From Limanda limanda (lineage: Eukaryota; Chordata; Actinopteri; Pleuronectiformes; Pleuronectidae), in contig NW_026870533.1 in the NCBI RefSeq assembly GCF_963576545.1, positions 229,630 through 293,629 on the forward strand: a DNA stretch of 64,000 nt, in the 5' to 3' direction. Shown here piece by piece: positions 48,188 to 62,700 of the stretch. Under the pieces are notes generated by a model that worked only from the letters and a program-made list of their open reading frames with translations, was not told where the DNA came from and did not search any database. Each line of letters begins with the position of its first letter. The first letter of the stretch is position 1. Made by a program: the position numbers and the translations under genes.

Positions 48188-51100
48188 TTTCTCCTATGTG
48201 CTTTCATCCCTAACCCTAACCCTAACCCTTCCGAAAGTCGGAGAAGCTCAAGGATGGTACCGATCGATGCGCGCTACCCCATTTAGTGGGGGTAGAGCCT
48301 ACTTGCAAGTCTCTCCGACCTTCACAAAAAAAGTTATTCAAGAATATCTCTTTCTCCTATGTGCTTTCATCCCTAACCCTAACCCTAACCCTTCCGAAAG
48401 TCGGAGAAGCTCAAGGATGGTACCGATCGATGCGCGCTACCCCATTTAGTGGGGGTAGAGCCTACTTGCAAGTCTCTCCGACCTTCACAAAAAAAGTTAT
48501 TCAAGAATATCTCCTCAGATTTGGGGGAATTTCGTCGGTCGACCTCTTCCGAAGGTCGTACAAGCTCGGGGATGGTACCAATCGATCTGCAGGACCCAAA
48601 TTAGTCCAGATGCAACCACTTTCCAAGTCTCTCCGACCTTCACAAAAAAAGTTATTCAAGAATATCTCTTTCTCCTATGTGCTTTCATCCCTAACCCTAA
48701 CCCTAACCCTTCCGAAAGTCGGAGAAGCTCAAAGATGGTACCGATCGATGCGCGCTACCCCATTTAGTGGGGGTAGAGCCTACTTGCAAGTCTCTCCGAC
48801 CTTCACAAAAAAAGTTATTCAAGAATATCTCTTTCTCCTATGTGCTTTCATCCCTAACCCTAACCCTAACCCTTCCGAAAGTCGGAGAAGCTCAAGGATG
48901 GTACCGATCGATGCGCGCTACCCCATTTAGTGGGGGTAGAGCCTACTTGCAAGTCTCTCCGACCTTCACAAAAAAAGTTATTCAAGAATATCTCTTTCTC
49001 CTATGTGCTTTCATCCCTAACCCTAACCCTAACCCTTCCGAAAGTCGGAGAAGCTCAAGGATGGTACCGATCGATGCGCGCTACCCCATTTAGTGGGGGT
49101 AGAGCCTACTTGCAAGTCTCTCCGACCTTCACAAAAAAAGTTATTCAAGAATATCTCTTTCTCCTATGTGCTTTCATCCCTAACCCTAACCCTAACCCTT
49201 CCAAAAGTCGGAGAAGCTCAAGGATGGTACCGATCGATGCGCGCTACCCCATTTAGTGGGGGTAGAGCCTACTTGCAAGTCTCTCCGACCTTCACAAAAA
49301 AAGTTATTCAAGAATATCTCTTTCTCCTATGTGCTTTCATCCCTAACCCTAACCCTAACCCTTCCGAAAGTCGGAGAAGCTCAAGGATGGTACCGATCGA
49401 TGCGCGCTACCCCATTTAGTGGGGGTAGAGCCTACTTGCAAGTCTCTCCGACCTTCACAAAAAAAGTTATTCAAGAATATCTCCTCAGATTTGGGGGAAT
49501 TTCGTCGGTCGACCTCTTCCGAAGGTCGTACAAGCTCGGGGATGGTACCAATCGATCCGCAGGACCCAAATTAGTCCAGATGCAACCACTTTCCAAGTCT
49601 CTCCGACCTTCACAAAAAAAGTTATTCAAGAATATCTCTTTCTCCTATGTGCTTTCATCCCTAACCCTAACCCTAACCCTTCCGAAAGTCGGAGAAGCTC
49701 AAGGATGGTACCGATCGATGCGCGCTACCCCATTTAGTGGGGGTAGAGCCTACTTGCAAGTCTCTCCGACCTTCACAAAAAAAGTTATTCAAGAATATCT
49801 CTTTCTCCTATGTGCTTTCATCCCTAACCCTAACCCTAACCCTTCCGAAAGTCGGAGAAGCTCAAGGATGGTACCGATCGATGCGCGCTACCCCATTTAG
49901 TGGGGGTAGAGCCTACTTGCAAGTCTCTCCGACCTTCACAAAAAAAGTTATTCAAGAATATCTCTTTCTCCTATGTGCTTTCATCCCTAACCCTAACCCT
50001 AACCCTTCCGAAAGTCGGAGAAGCTCAAGGATGGTACCGATCGATGCGCGCTACCCCATTTAGTGGGGGTAGAGCCTACTTGCAAGTCTCTCCGACCTTC
50101 ACAAAAAAAGTTATTCAAGAATATCTCCTCAGATTTGGGGGAATTTCGTCGGTCGACCTCTTCCGAAGGTCGTACAAGCTCGGGGATGGTACCAATCGAT
50201 CCGCAGGACCCAAATTAGTCCAGATGCAACCACTTTCCAAGTCTCTCCGACCTTCACAAAAAAAGTTATTCAAGAATATCTCTTTCTCCTATGTGCTTTC
50301 ATCCCTAACCCTAACCCTAACCCTTCCGAAAGTCGGAGAAGCTCAAGGATGGTACCGATCGATGCGCGCTACCCCATTTAGTGGGGGTAGAGCCTACTTG
50401 CAAGTCTCTCCGACCTTCACAAAAAAAGTTATTCAAGAATATCTCCTCAGATTTGGGGGAATTTCGTCGGTCGACCTCTTCCGAAGGTCGTACAAGCTCG
50501 GGGATGGTACCAATCGATTCGCAGGACCCAAATTAGTCCAGATGCAACCACTTTCCAAGTCTCTCCGACCTTCACAAAAGAAGTTATTCAAGAATATCTC
50601 TTTCTCCTATGTGCTTTCATCCCTAACCCTAACCCTAACCCTTCCGAAAGTCGGAGAAGCTCAAGGATGGTACCGATCGATGCGCGCTACCCCATTTAGT
50701 GGGGGTAGAGCCTACTTGCAAGTCTCTCCGACCTTCACAAAAAAAGTTATTCAAGAATATCTCTTTCTCCTATGTGCTTTCATCCCTAACCCTAACCCTA
50801 ACCCTTCCGAAAGTCGGAGAAGCTCAAGGATGGTACCGATCGATGCGCGCTACCCCATTTAGTGGGGGTAGAGCCTACTTGCAAGTCTCTCCGACCTTCA
50901 CAAAAAAAGTTATTCAAGAATATCTCTTTCTCCTATGTGCTTTCATCCCTAACCCTAACCCTAACCCTTCCGAAAGTCGGAGAAGCTCAAGGATGGTACC
51001 GATCGATGCGCGCTACCCCATTTAGTGGGGGTAGAGCCTACTTGCAAGTCTCTCCGACCTTCACAAAAAAAGTTATTCAAGAATATCTCTTTCTCCTATG

Positions 51101-54100
51101 TGCTTTCATCCCTAACCCTAACCCTAACCCTTCCGAAAGTCGGAGAAGCTCAAGGATGGTACCGATCGATGCGCGCTACCCCATTTAGTGGGGGTAGAGC
51201 CTACTTGCAAGTCTCTCCGACCTTCACAAAAAAAGTTATTCAAGAATATCTCTTTCTCCTATGTGCTTTCATCCCTAACCCTAACCCTAACCCTTCCGAA
51301 AGTCGGAGAAGCTCAAGGATGGTACCGATCGATGCGCGCTACCCCATTTAGTGGGGGTAGAGCCTACTTGCAAGTCTCTCCGACCTTCACAAAAAAAGTT
51401 ATTCAAGAATATCTCTTTCTCCTATGTGCTTTCATCCCTAACCCTAACCCTAACCCTTCCGAAAGTCGGAGAAGCTCAAGGATGGTACCGATCGATGCGC
51501 GCTACCCCATTTAGTGGGGGTAGAGCCTACTTGCAAGTCTCTCCGACCTTCACAAAAAAAGTTATTCAAGAATATCTCTTTCTCCTATGTGCTTTCATCC
51601 CTAACCCTAACCCTAACCCTTCCGAAAGTCGGAGAAGCTCAAGGATGGTACCGATCGATGCGCGCTACCCCATTTAGTGGGGGTAGAGCCTACTTGCAAG
51701 TCTCTCCGACCTTCACAAAAAAAGTTATTCAAGAATATCTCTTTCTCCTATGTGCTTTCATCCCTAACCCTAACCCTAACCCTTCCGAAAGTCGGAGAAG
51801 CTCAAGGATGGTACCGATCGATGCGCGCTACCCCATTTAGTGGGGGTAGAGCCTACTTGCAAGTCTCTCCGACCTTCACAAAAAAAGTTATTCAAGAATA
51901 TCTCCTCAGATTTGGGGGAATTTCGTCGGTCGACCTCTTCCGAAGGTCGTACAAGCTCGGGGATGGTACCAATCGATCCGCAGGACCCAAATTAGTCCAG
52001 ATGCAACCACTTTCCAAGTCTCTCCGACCTTCACAAAAAAAGTTATTCAAGAATATCTCTTTCTCCTATGTGCTTTCATCCCTAACCCTAACCCTAACCC
52101 TTCCGAAAGTCGGAGAAGCTCAAGGATGGTACCGATCGATGCGCGCTACCCCATTTAGTGGGGGTAGAGCCTACTTGCAAGTCTCTCCGACCTTCACAAA
52201 AAAAGTTATTCAAGAATATCTCTTTCTCCTATGTGCTTTCATCCCTAACCCTAACCCTAACCCTTCCGAAAGTCGGAGAAGCTCAAGGATGGTACCGATC
52301 GATGTGCGCTACCCCATTTAGTGGGGGTAGAGCCTACTTGCAAGTCTCTCCGACCTTCACAAAAAAAGTTATTCAAGAATATCTCCTCAGATTTGGGGGA
52401 ATTTCGTCGGTCGACCTCTTCCGAAGGTCGTACAAGCTCGGGGATGGTACCAATCGATCCGCAGGACCCAAATTAGTCCAGATGCAACCACTTTCCAAGT
52501 CTCTCCGACCTTCACAAAAAAAGTTATTCAAGAATATCTCTTTCTCCTATGTGCTTTCATCCCTGACCCTAACCCTAACCCTTCCGAAAGTCGGAGAAGC
52601 TCAAAGATGGTACCGATCGATGCGCGCTACCCCATTTAGTGGGGGTAGAGCCTACTTGCAAGTCTCTCCGACCTTCACAAAAAAAGTTATTCAAGAATAT
52701 CTCTTTCTCCTATGTGCTTTCATCCCTAACCCTAACCCTAACCCTTCCGAAAGTCGGAGAAGCTCAAGGATGGTACCGATCGATGCGCGCTACCCCATTT
52801 AGTGGGGGTAGAGCCTACTTGCAAGTCTCTCCGACCTTCACAAAAAAAGTTATTCAAGAATATCTCTTTCTCCTATGTGCTTTCATCCCTAACCCTAACC
52901 CTAACCCTTCCGAAAGTCGGAGAAGCTCAAGGATGGTACCGATCGATGCGCGCTACCCCATTTAGTGGGGGTAGAGCCTACTTGCAAGTCTCTCCGACCT
53001 TCACAAAAAAAGTTATTCAAGAATATCTCTTTCTCCTATGTGCTTTCATCCCTAACCCTAACCCTAACCCTTCCGAAAGTCGGAGAAGCTCAAGGATGGT
53101 ACCGATCGATGCGCGCTACCCCATTTAGTGGGGGTAGAGCCTACTTGCAAGTCTCTCCGACCTTCACAAAAAAAGTTATTCAAGAATATCTCTTTCTCCT
53201 ATGTGCTTTCATCCCTAACCCTAACCCTAACCCTTCCGAAAGTCGGAGAAGCTCAAGGATGGTACCGATCGATGCGCGCTACCCCATTTAGTGGGGGTAG
53301 AGCCTACTTGCAAGTCTCTCCGACCTTCACAAAAAAAGTTATTCAAGAATATCTCTTTCTCCTATGTGCTTTCATCCCTAACCCTAACCCTAACCCTTCC
53401 GAAAGTCGGAGAAGCTCAAGGATGGTACCGATCGATGCGCGCTACCCCATTTAGTGGGGGTAGAGCCTACTTGCAAGTCTCTCCGACCTTCACAAAAAAA
53501 GTTATTCAAGAATATCTCTTTCTCCTATGTGCTTTCATCCCTAACCCTAACCCTAACCCTTCCGAAAGTCGGAGAAGCTCAAGGATGGTACCGATCGATG
53601 CGCGCTACCCCATTTAGTGGGGGTAGAGCCTACTTGCAAGTCTCTCCGACCTTCACAAAAAAAGTTATTCAAGAATATCTCTTTCTCCTATGTGCTTTCA
53701 TCCCTAACCCTAACCCTAACCCTTCCGAAAGTCGGAGAAGCTCAAGGATGGTACCGATCGATGCGCGCTACCCCATTTAGTGGGGGTAGAGCCTACTTGC
53801 AAGTCTCTCCGACCTTCACAAAAAAAGTTATTCAAGAATATCTCTTTCTCCTATGTGCTTTCATCCCTAACCCTAACCCTAACCCTTCCGAAAGTCGGAG
53901 AAGCTCAAGGATGGTACCGATCGATGCGCGCTACCCCATTTAGTGGGGGTAGAGCCTACTTGCAAGTCTCTCCGACCTTCACAAAAAAAGTTATTCAAGA
54001 ATATCTCCTCAGATTTGGGGGAATTTCGTCGGTCGACCTCTTCCGAAGGTCGTACAAGCTCGGGGATGGTACCAATCGATCCGCAGGACCCAAATTAGTC

Positions 54101-57100
54101 CAGATGCAACCACTTTCCAAGTCTCTCCGACCTTCACAAAAAAAGTTATTCAAGAATATCTCTTTCTCCTATGTGCTTTCATCCCTAACCCTAACCCTAA
54201 CCCTTCCGAAAGTCGGAGAAGCTCAAGGATGGTACCGATCGATGCGCGCTACCCCATTTAGTGGGGGTAGAGCCTACTTGCAAGTCTCTCCGACCTTCAC
54301 AAAAAAAGTTATTCAAGAATATCTCTTTCTCCTATGTGCTTTCATCCCTAACCCTAACCCTAACCCTTCCGAAAGTCGGAGAAGCTCAAGGATGGTACCG
54401 ATCGATGTGCGCTACCCCATTTAGTGGGGGTAGAGCCTACTTGCAAGTCTCTCCGACCTTCACAAAAAAAGTTATTCAAGAATATCTCCTCAGATTTGGG
54501 GGAATTTCGTCGGTCGACCTCTTCCGAAGGTCGTACAAGCTCGGGGATGGTACCAATCGATCCGCAGGACCCAAATTAGTCCAGATGCAACCACTTTCCA
54601 AGTCTCTCCGACCTTCACAAAAAAAGTTATTCAAGAATATCTCTTTCTCCTATGTGCTTTCATCCCTAACCCTAACCCTAACCCTTCCGAAAGTCGGAGA
54701 AGCTCAAAGATGGTACCGATCGATGCGCGCTACCCCATTTAGTGGGGGTAGAGCCTACTTGCAAGTCTCTCCGACCTTCACAAAAAAAGTTATTCAAGAA
54801 TATCTCTTTCTCCTATGTGCTTTCATCCCTAACCCTAACCCTAACCCTTCCGAAAGTCGGAGAAGCTCAAGGATGGTACCGATCGATGCGCGCTACCCCA
54901 TTTAGTGGGGGTAGAGCCTACTTGCAAGTCTCTCCGACCTTCACAAAAAAAGTTATTCAAGAATATCTCTTTCTCCTATGTGCTTTCATCCCTAACCCTA
55001 ACCCTAACCCTTCCGAAAGTCGGAGAAGCTCAAAGATGGTACCGATCGATGCGCGCTACCCCATTTAGTGGGGGTAGAGCCTACTTGCAAGTCTCTCCGA
55101 CCTTCACAAAAAAAGTTATTCAAGAATATCTCTTTCTCCTATGTGCTTTCATCCCTAACCCTAACCCTAACCCTTCCGAAAGTCGGAGAAGCTCAAGGAT
55201 GGTACCGATCGATGCGCGCTACCCCATTTAGTGGGGGTAGAGCCTACTTGCAAGTCTCTCCGACCTTCACAAAAAAAGTTATTCAAGAATATCTCTTTCT
55301 CCTATGTGCTTTCATCCCTAACCCTAACCCTAACCCTTCCGAAAGTCGGAGAAGCTCAAGGATGGTACCGATCGATGCGCGCTACCCCATTTAGTGGGGG
55401 TAGAGCCTACTTGCAAGTCTCTCCGACCTTCACAAAAAAAGTTATTCAAGAATATCTCCTCAGATTTGGGGGAATTTCGTCGGTCGACCTCTTCCGAAGG
55501 TCGTACAAGCTCGGGGATGGTACCAATCGATCCGCAGGACCCAAATTAGTCCAGATGCAACCACTTTCCAAGTCTCTCCGACCTTCACAAAAAAAGTTAT
55601 TCAAGAATATCTCTTTCTCCTATGTGCTTTCATCCCTAACCCTAACCCTAACCCTTCCGAAAGTCGGAGAAGCTCAAGGATGGTACCGATCGATGCGCGC
55701 TACCCCATTTAGTGGGGGTAGAGCCTACTTGCAAGTCTCTCCGACCTTCACAAAAAAAGTTATTCAAGAATATCTCTTTCTCCTATGTGCTTTCATCCCT
55801 AACCCTAACCCTAACCCTTCCGAAAGTCGGAGAAGCTCAAGGATGGTACCGATCGATGTGCGCTACCCCATTTAGTGGGGGTAGAGCCTACTTGCAAGTC
55901 TCTCCGACCTTCACAAAAAAAGTTATTCAAGAATATCTCCTCAGATTTGGGGGAATTTCGTCGGTCGACCTCTTCCGAAGGTCGTACAAGCTCGGGGATG
56001 GTACCAATCGATCCGCAGGACCCAAATTAGTCCAGATGCAACCACTTTCCAAGTCTCTCCGACCTTCACAAAAAAAGTTATTCAAGAATATCTCTTTCTC
56101 CTATGTGCTTTCATCCCTAACCCTAACCCTAACCCTTCCGAAAGTCGGAGAAGCTCAAAGATGGTACCGATCGATGCGCGCTACCCCATTTAGTGGGGGT
56201 AGAGCCTACTTGCAAGTCTCTCCGACCTTCACAAAAAAAGTTATTCAAGAATATCTCTTTCTCCTATGTGCTTTCATCCCTAACCCTAACCCTAACCCTT
56301 CCGAAAGTCGGAGAAGCTCAAGGATGGTACCGATCGATGCGCGCTACCCCATTTAGTGGGGGTAGAGCCTACTTGCAAGTCTCTCCGACCTTCACAAAAA
56401 AAGTTATTCAAGAATATCTCTTTCTCCTATGTGCTTTCATCCCTAACCCTAACCCTAACCCTTCCGAAAGTCGGAGAAGCTCAAGGATGGTACCGATCGA
56501 TGCGCGCTACCCCATTTAGTGGGAGTAGAGCCTACTTGCAAGTCTCTCCGACCTTCACAAAAAAAGTTATTCAAGAATATCTCTTTCTCCTATGTGCTTT
56601 CATCCCTAACCCTAACCCTAACCCTTCCGAAAGTCGGAGAAGCTCAAGGATGGTACCGATCGATGCGCGCTACCCCATTTAGTGGGATTAGAGCCTACTT
56701 GCAAGTCTCTCCGACCTTCACAAAAAAAGTTATTCAAGAATATCTCTTTCTCCTATGTGCTTTCATCCCTAACCCTAACCCTAACCCTTCCGAAAGTCGG
56801 AGAAGCTCAAGGATGGTACCGATCGATGTGCGCTACCCCATTTAGTGGGGGTAGAGCCTACTTGCAAGTCTCTCCGACCTTCACAAAAAAAGTTATTCAA
56901 GAATATCTCCTCAGATTTGGGGGAATTTCGTCGGTCGACCTCTTCCGAAGGTCGTACAAGCTCGGGGATGGTACCAATCGATCCGCAGGACCCAAATTAG
57001 TCCAGATGCAACCACTTTCCAAGTCTCTCCGACCTTCACAAAAAAAGTTATTCAAGAATATCTCTTTCTCCTATGTGCTTTCATCCCTAACCCTAACCCT

Positions 57101-59786
57101 AACCCTTCCGAAAGTCGGAGAAGCTCAAAGATGGTACCGATCGATGCGCGCTACCCCATTTAGTGGGGGTAGAGCCTACTTGCAAGTCTCTCCGACCTTC
57201 ACAAAAAAAGTTATTCAAGAATATCTCTTTCTCCTATGTGCTTTCATCCCTAACCCTAACCCTAACCCTTCCGAAAGTCGGAGAAGCTCAAGGATGGTAC
57301 CGATCGATGCGCGCTACCCCATTTAGTGGGGGTAGAGCCTACTTGCAAGTCTCTCCGACCTTCACAAAAAAAGTTATTCAAGAATATCTCTTTCTCCTAT
57401 GTGCTTTCATCCCTAACCCTAACCCTAACCCTTCCGAAAGTCGGAGAAGCTCAAGGATGGTACCGATCGATGCGCGCTACCCCATTTAGTGGGGGTAGAG
57501 CCTACTTGCAAGTCTCTCCGACCTTCACAAAAAAAGTTATTCAAGAATATCTCTTTCTCCTATGTGCTTTCATCCCTAACCCTAACCCTAACCCTTCCAA
57601 AAGTCGGAGAAGCTCAAGGATGGTACCGATCGATGCGCGCTACCCCATTTAGTGGGGGTAGAGCCTACTTGCAAGTCTCTCCGACCTTCACAAAAAAAGT
57701 TATTCAAGAATATCTCTTTCTCCTATGTGCTTTCATCCCTAACCCTAACCCTAACCCTTCCGAAAGTCGGAGAAGCTCAAGGATGGTACCGATCGATGCG
57801 CGCTACCCCATTTAGTGGGGGTAGAGCCTACTTGCAAGTCTCTCCGACCTTCACAAAAAAAGTTATTCAAGAATATCTCCTCAGATTTGGGGGAATTTCG
57901 TCGGTCGACCTCTTCCGAAGGTCGTACAAGCTCGGGGATGGTACCAATCGATCTGCAGGACCCAAATTAGTCCAGATGCAACCACTTTCCAAGTCTCTCC
58001 GACCTTCACAAAAAAAGTTATTCAAGAATATCTCTTTCTCCTATGTGCTTTCATCCCTAACCCTAACCCTAACCCTTCCGAAAGTCGGAGAAGCTCAAGG
58101 ATGGTACCGATCGATGCGCGCTACCCCATTTAGTGGGGGTAGAGCCTACTTGCAAGTCTCTCCGACCTTCACAAAAAAAGTTATTCAAGAATATCTCTTT
58201 CTCCTATGTGCTTTCATCCCTAACCCTAACCCTAACCCTTCCGAAAGTCGGAGAAGCTCAAGGATGGTACCGATCGATGCGCGCTACCCCATTTAGTGGG
58301 GGTAGAGCCTACTTGCAAGTCTCTCCGACCTTCACAAAAAAAGTTATTCAAGAATATCTCTTTCTCCTATGTGCTTTCATCCCTAACCCTAACCCTAACC
58401 CTTCCAAAAGTCGGAGAAGCTCAAGGATGGTACCGATCGATGCGCGCTACCCCATTTAGTGGGGGTAGAGCCTACTTGCAAGTCTCTCCGACCTTCACAA
58501 AAAAAGTTATTCAAGAATATCTCTTTCTCCTATGTGCTTTCATCCCTAACCCTAACCCTAACCCTTCCGAAAGTCGGAGAAGCTCAAGGATGGTACCGAT
58601 CGATGCGCGCTACCCCATTTAGTGGGGGTAGAGCCTACTTGCAAGTCTCTCCGACCTTCACAAAAAAAGTTATTCAAGAATATCTCCTCAGATTTGGGGG
58701 AATTTCGTCGGTCGACCTCTTCCGAAGGTCGTACAAGCTCGGGGATGGTACCAATCGATCCGCAGGACCCAAATTAGTCCAGATGCAACCACTTTCCAAG
58801 TCTCTCCGACCTTCACAAAAAAAGTTATTCAAGAATATCTCTTTCTCCTATGTGCTTTCATCCCTAACCCTAACCCTAACCCTTCCGAAAGTCGGAGAAG
58901 CTCAAGGATGGTACCGATCGATGCGCGCTACCCCATTTAGTGGGGGTAGAGCCTACTTGCAAGTCTCTCCGACCTTCACAAAAAAAGTTATTCAAGAATA
59001 TCTCCTCAGATTTGGGGGAATTTCGTCGGTCGACCTCTTTCGAAGGTCGTACAAGCTCGGGGATGGTACCAATCGATTCGCAGGACCCAAATTAGTCCAG
59101 ATGCAACCACTTTCCAAGTCTCTCCGACCTTCACAAAAGAAGTTATTCAAGAATATCTCTTTCTCCTATGTGCTTTCATCCCTAACCCTAACCCTAACCC
59201 TTCCGAAAGTCGGAGAAGCTCAAGGATGGTACCGATCGATGCGCGCTACCCCATTTAGTGGGGGTAGAGCCTACTTGCAAGTCTCTCCGACCTTCACAAA
59301 AAAAGTTATTCAAGAATATCTCTTTCTCCTATGTGCTTTCATCCCTAACCCTAACCCTAACCCTTCCGAAAGTCGGAGAAGCTCAAGGATGGTACCGATC
59401 GATGCGCGCTACCCCATTTAGTGGGGGTAGAGCCTACTTGCAAGTCTCTCCGACCTTCACAAAAAAAGTTATTCAAGAATATCTCTTTCTCCTATGTGCT
59501 TTCATCCCTAACCCTAACCCTAACCCTTCCGAAAGTCGGAGAAGCTCAAGGATGGTACCGATCGATGCGCGCTACCCCATTTAGTGGGGGTAGAGCCTAC
59601 TTGCAAGTCTCTCCGACCTTCACAAAAAAAGTTATTCAAGAATATCTCTTTCTCCTATGTGCTTTCATCCCTAACCCTAACCCTAACCCTTCCGAAAGTC
59701 GGAGAAGCTCAAGGATGGTACCGATCGATGCGCGCTACCCCATTTAGTGGGGGTAGAGCCTACTTGCAAGTCTCTCCGACCTTCAC
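48188..59786 (+). repeat. Array segment: A-rich block with a recurring marked B cassette
   Basis: A runs between B are 2, 5, 3, 1, 8, 2, 9, 2, 5, 2, 5, 5, 4, 1 and then A to the end. B starts at 48514, 49484, 50128, 50446, 51905, 52386, 54008, 54489, 55459, 55940, 56910, 57880, 58687 and 59005. A three-part cassette recurs at 52.3, 54.4, 55.9 and 56.8 kb: an A with GATGTGCGC, a B, then an A with CAAAGATGG. The nine A at 52541-54007 look identical to consensus. B at 50446 and 59005 are of the GATTCGCAGG plus AAAAGAAG type. CCCTGACCC at 52565 is a rare tract change. Confidence 0.92.
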
Positions 59787-62700
59787 AAAAAAAAGTTATT
59801 CAAGAATATCTCTTTCTCCTATGTGCTTTCATCCCTAACCCTAACCCTAACCCTTCCGAAAGTCGGAGAAGCTCAAGGATGGTACCGATCGATGCGCGCT
59901 ACCCCATTTAGTGGGGGTAGAGCCTACTTGCAAGTCTCTCCGACCTTCACAAAAAAAGTTATTCAAGAATATCTCTTTCTCCTATGTGCTTTCATCCCTA
60001 ACCCTAACCCTAACCCTTCCGAAAGTCGGAGAAGCTCAAGGATGGTACCGATCGATGCGCGCTACCCTATTTAGTGGGGGTAGAGCCTACTTGCAAGTCT
60101 CTCCGACCTCACAAAAAAAGTTATTCAAGAATATCTCTTTCTCCTATGTGCTTTCATCCCTAACCCTAACCCTAACCCTTCCGAAAGTCGGAGAAGCTCA
60201 AGGATGGTACCGATCGATGCGCGCTACCCCATTTAGTGGGGGTAGAGCCTACTTGCAAGTCTCTCCGACCTTCACAAAAAAAGTTATTCAAGAATATCTC
60301 CTCAGATTTGGGGGAATTTCGTCGGTCGACCTCTTCCGAAGGTCGTACAAGCTCGGGGATGGTACCAATCGATCCGCAGGACCCAAATTAGTCCAGATGC
60401 AACCACTTTCCAAGTCTCTCCGACCTTCACAAAAAAAGTTATTCAAGAATATCTCTTTCTCCTATGTGCTTTCATCCCTAACCCTAACCCTAACCCTTCC
60501 GAAAGTCGGAGAAGCTCAAGGATGGTACCGATCGATGCGCGCTACCCCATTTAGTGGGGGTAGAGCCTACTTGCAAGTCTCTCCGACCTTCACAAAAAAA
60601 GTTATTCAAGAATATCTCCTCAGATTTGGGGGAATTTCGTCGGTCGACCTCTTCCGAAGGTCGTACAAGCTCGGGGATGGTACCAATCGATTCGCAGGAC
60701 CCAAATTAGTCCAGATGCAACCACTTTCCAAGTCTCTCCGACCTTCACAAAAGAAGTTATTCAAGAATATCTCTTTCTCCTATGTGCTTTCATCCCTAAC
60801 CCTAACCCTAACCCTTCCGAAAGTCGGAGAAGCTCAAGGATGGTACCGATCGATGCGCGCTACCCCATTTAGTGGGGGTAGAGCCTACTTGCAAGTCTCT
60901 CCGACCTTCACAAAAAAAGTTATTCAAGAATATCTCTTTCTCCTATGTGCTTTCATCCCTAACCCTAACCCTAACCCTTCCGAAAGTCGGAGAAGCTCAA
61001 GGATGGTACCGATCGATGCGCGCTACCCCATTTAGTGGGGGTAGAGCCTACTTGCAAGTCTCTCCGACCTTCACAAAAAAAGTTATTCAAGAATATCTCT
61101 TTCTCCTATGTGCTTTCATCCCTAACCCTAACCCTAACCCTTCCGAAAGTCGGAGAAGCTCAAGGATGGTACCGATCGATGCGCGCTACCCCATTTAGTG
61201 GGGGTAGAGCCTACTTGCAAGTCTCTCCGACCTCACAAAAAAAGTTATTCAAGAATATCTCTTTCTCCTATGTGCTTTCATCCCTAACCCTAACCCTAAC
61301 CCTTCCGAAAGTCGGAGAAGCTCAAGGATGGTACCGATCGATGCGCGCTACCCCATTTAGTGGGGGTAGAGCCTACTTGCAAGTCTCTCCGACCTTCACA
61401 AAAAAAGTTATTCAAGAATATCTCTTTCTCCTATGTGCTTTCATCCCTAACCCTAACCCTAACCCTTCCGAAAGTCGGAGAAGCTCAAGGATGGTACCGA
61501 TCGATGCGCGCTACCCCATTTAGTGGGGGTAGAGCCTACTTGCAAGTCTCTCCGACCTTCACAAAAAAAGTTATTCAAGAATATCTCTTTCTCCTATGTG
61601 CTTTCATCCCTAACCCTAACCCTAACCCTTCCGAAAGTCGGAGAAGCTCAAGGATGGTACCGATCGATGAGCGCTACCCCATTTAGTGGGGGTAGAGCCT
61701 ACTTGCAAGTCTCTCCGACCTTCACAAAAAAAGTTATTCAAGAATATCTCCTCAGATTTGGGGGAATTTCGTCGGTCGACCTCTTCCGAAGGTCGTACAA
61801 GCTCGGGGATGGTACCAATCGATCCGCAGGACCCAAATTAGTCCAGATGCAACCACTTTCCAAGTCTCTCCGACCTTCACAAAAAAGTTATTCAAGAATA
61901 TCTCTTTCTCCTATGTGCTTTCATCCCTAACCCTAACCCTAACCCTTCCGAAAGTCGGAGAAGCTCAAGGATGGTACCGATCGATGCGCGCTACCCCATT
62001 TAGTGGGGGTAGAGCCTACTTGCAAGTCTCTCCGACCTTCACAAAAAAAGTTATTCAAGAATATCTCTTTCTCCTATGTGCTTTCATCCCTAACCCTAAC
62101 CCTAACCCTTCCGAAAGTCGGAGAAGCTCAAGGATGGTACCGATCGATGAGCGCTACCCCATTTAGTGGGGGTAGAGCCTACTTGCAAGTCTCTCCGACC
62201 TTCACAAAAAAAGTTATTCAAGAATATCTCCTCAGATTTGGGGGAATTTCGTCGGTCGACCTCTTCCGAAGGTCGTACAAGCTCGGGGATGGTACCAATC
62301 GATCCGCAGGACCCAAATTAGTCCAGATGCAACCACTTTCCAAGTCTCTCCGACCTTCACAAAAAAAGTTATTCAAGAATATCTCTTTCTCCTATGTGCT
62401 TTCATCCCTAACCCTAACCCTAACCCTTCCGAAAGTCGGAGAAGCTCAAGGATGGTACCGATCGATGCGCGCTACCCCATTTAGTGGGGGTAGAGCCTAC
62501 TTGCAAGTCTCTCCGACCTTCACAAAAAAAGTTATTCAAGAATATCTCTTTCTCCTATGTGCTTTCATCCCTAACCCTAACCCTAACCCTTCCGAAAGTC
62601 GGAGAAGCTCAAGGATGGTACCGATCGATGCGCGCAACCCCATTTAGTGGGGGTAGAGCCTACTTGCAAGTCTCTCCGACCTTCACAAAAAAAGTTATTC

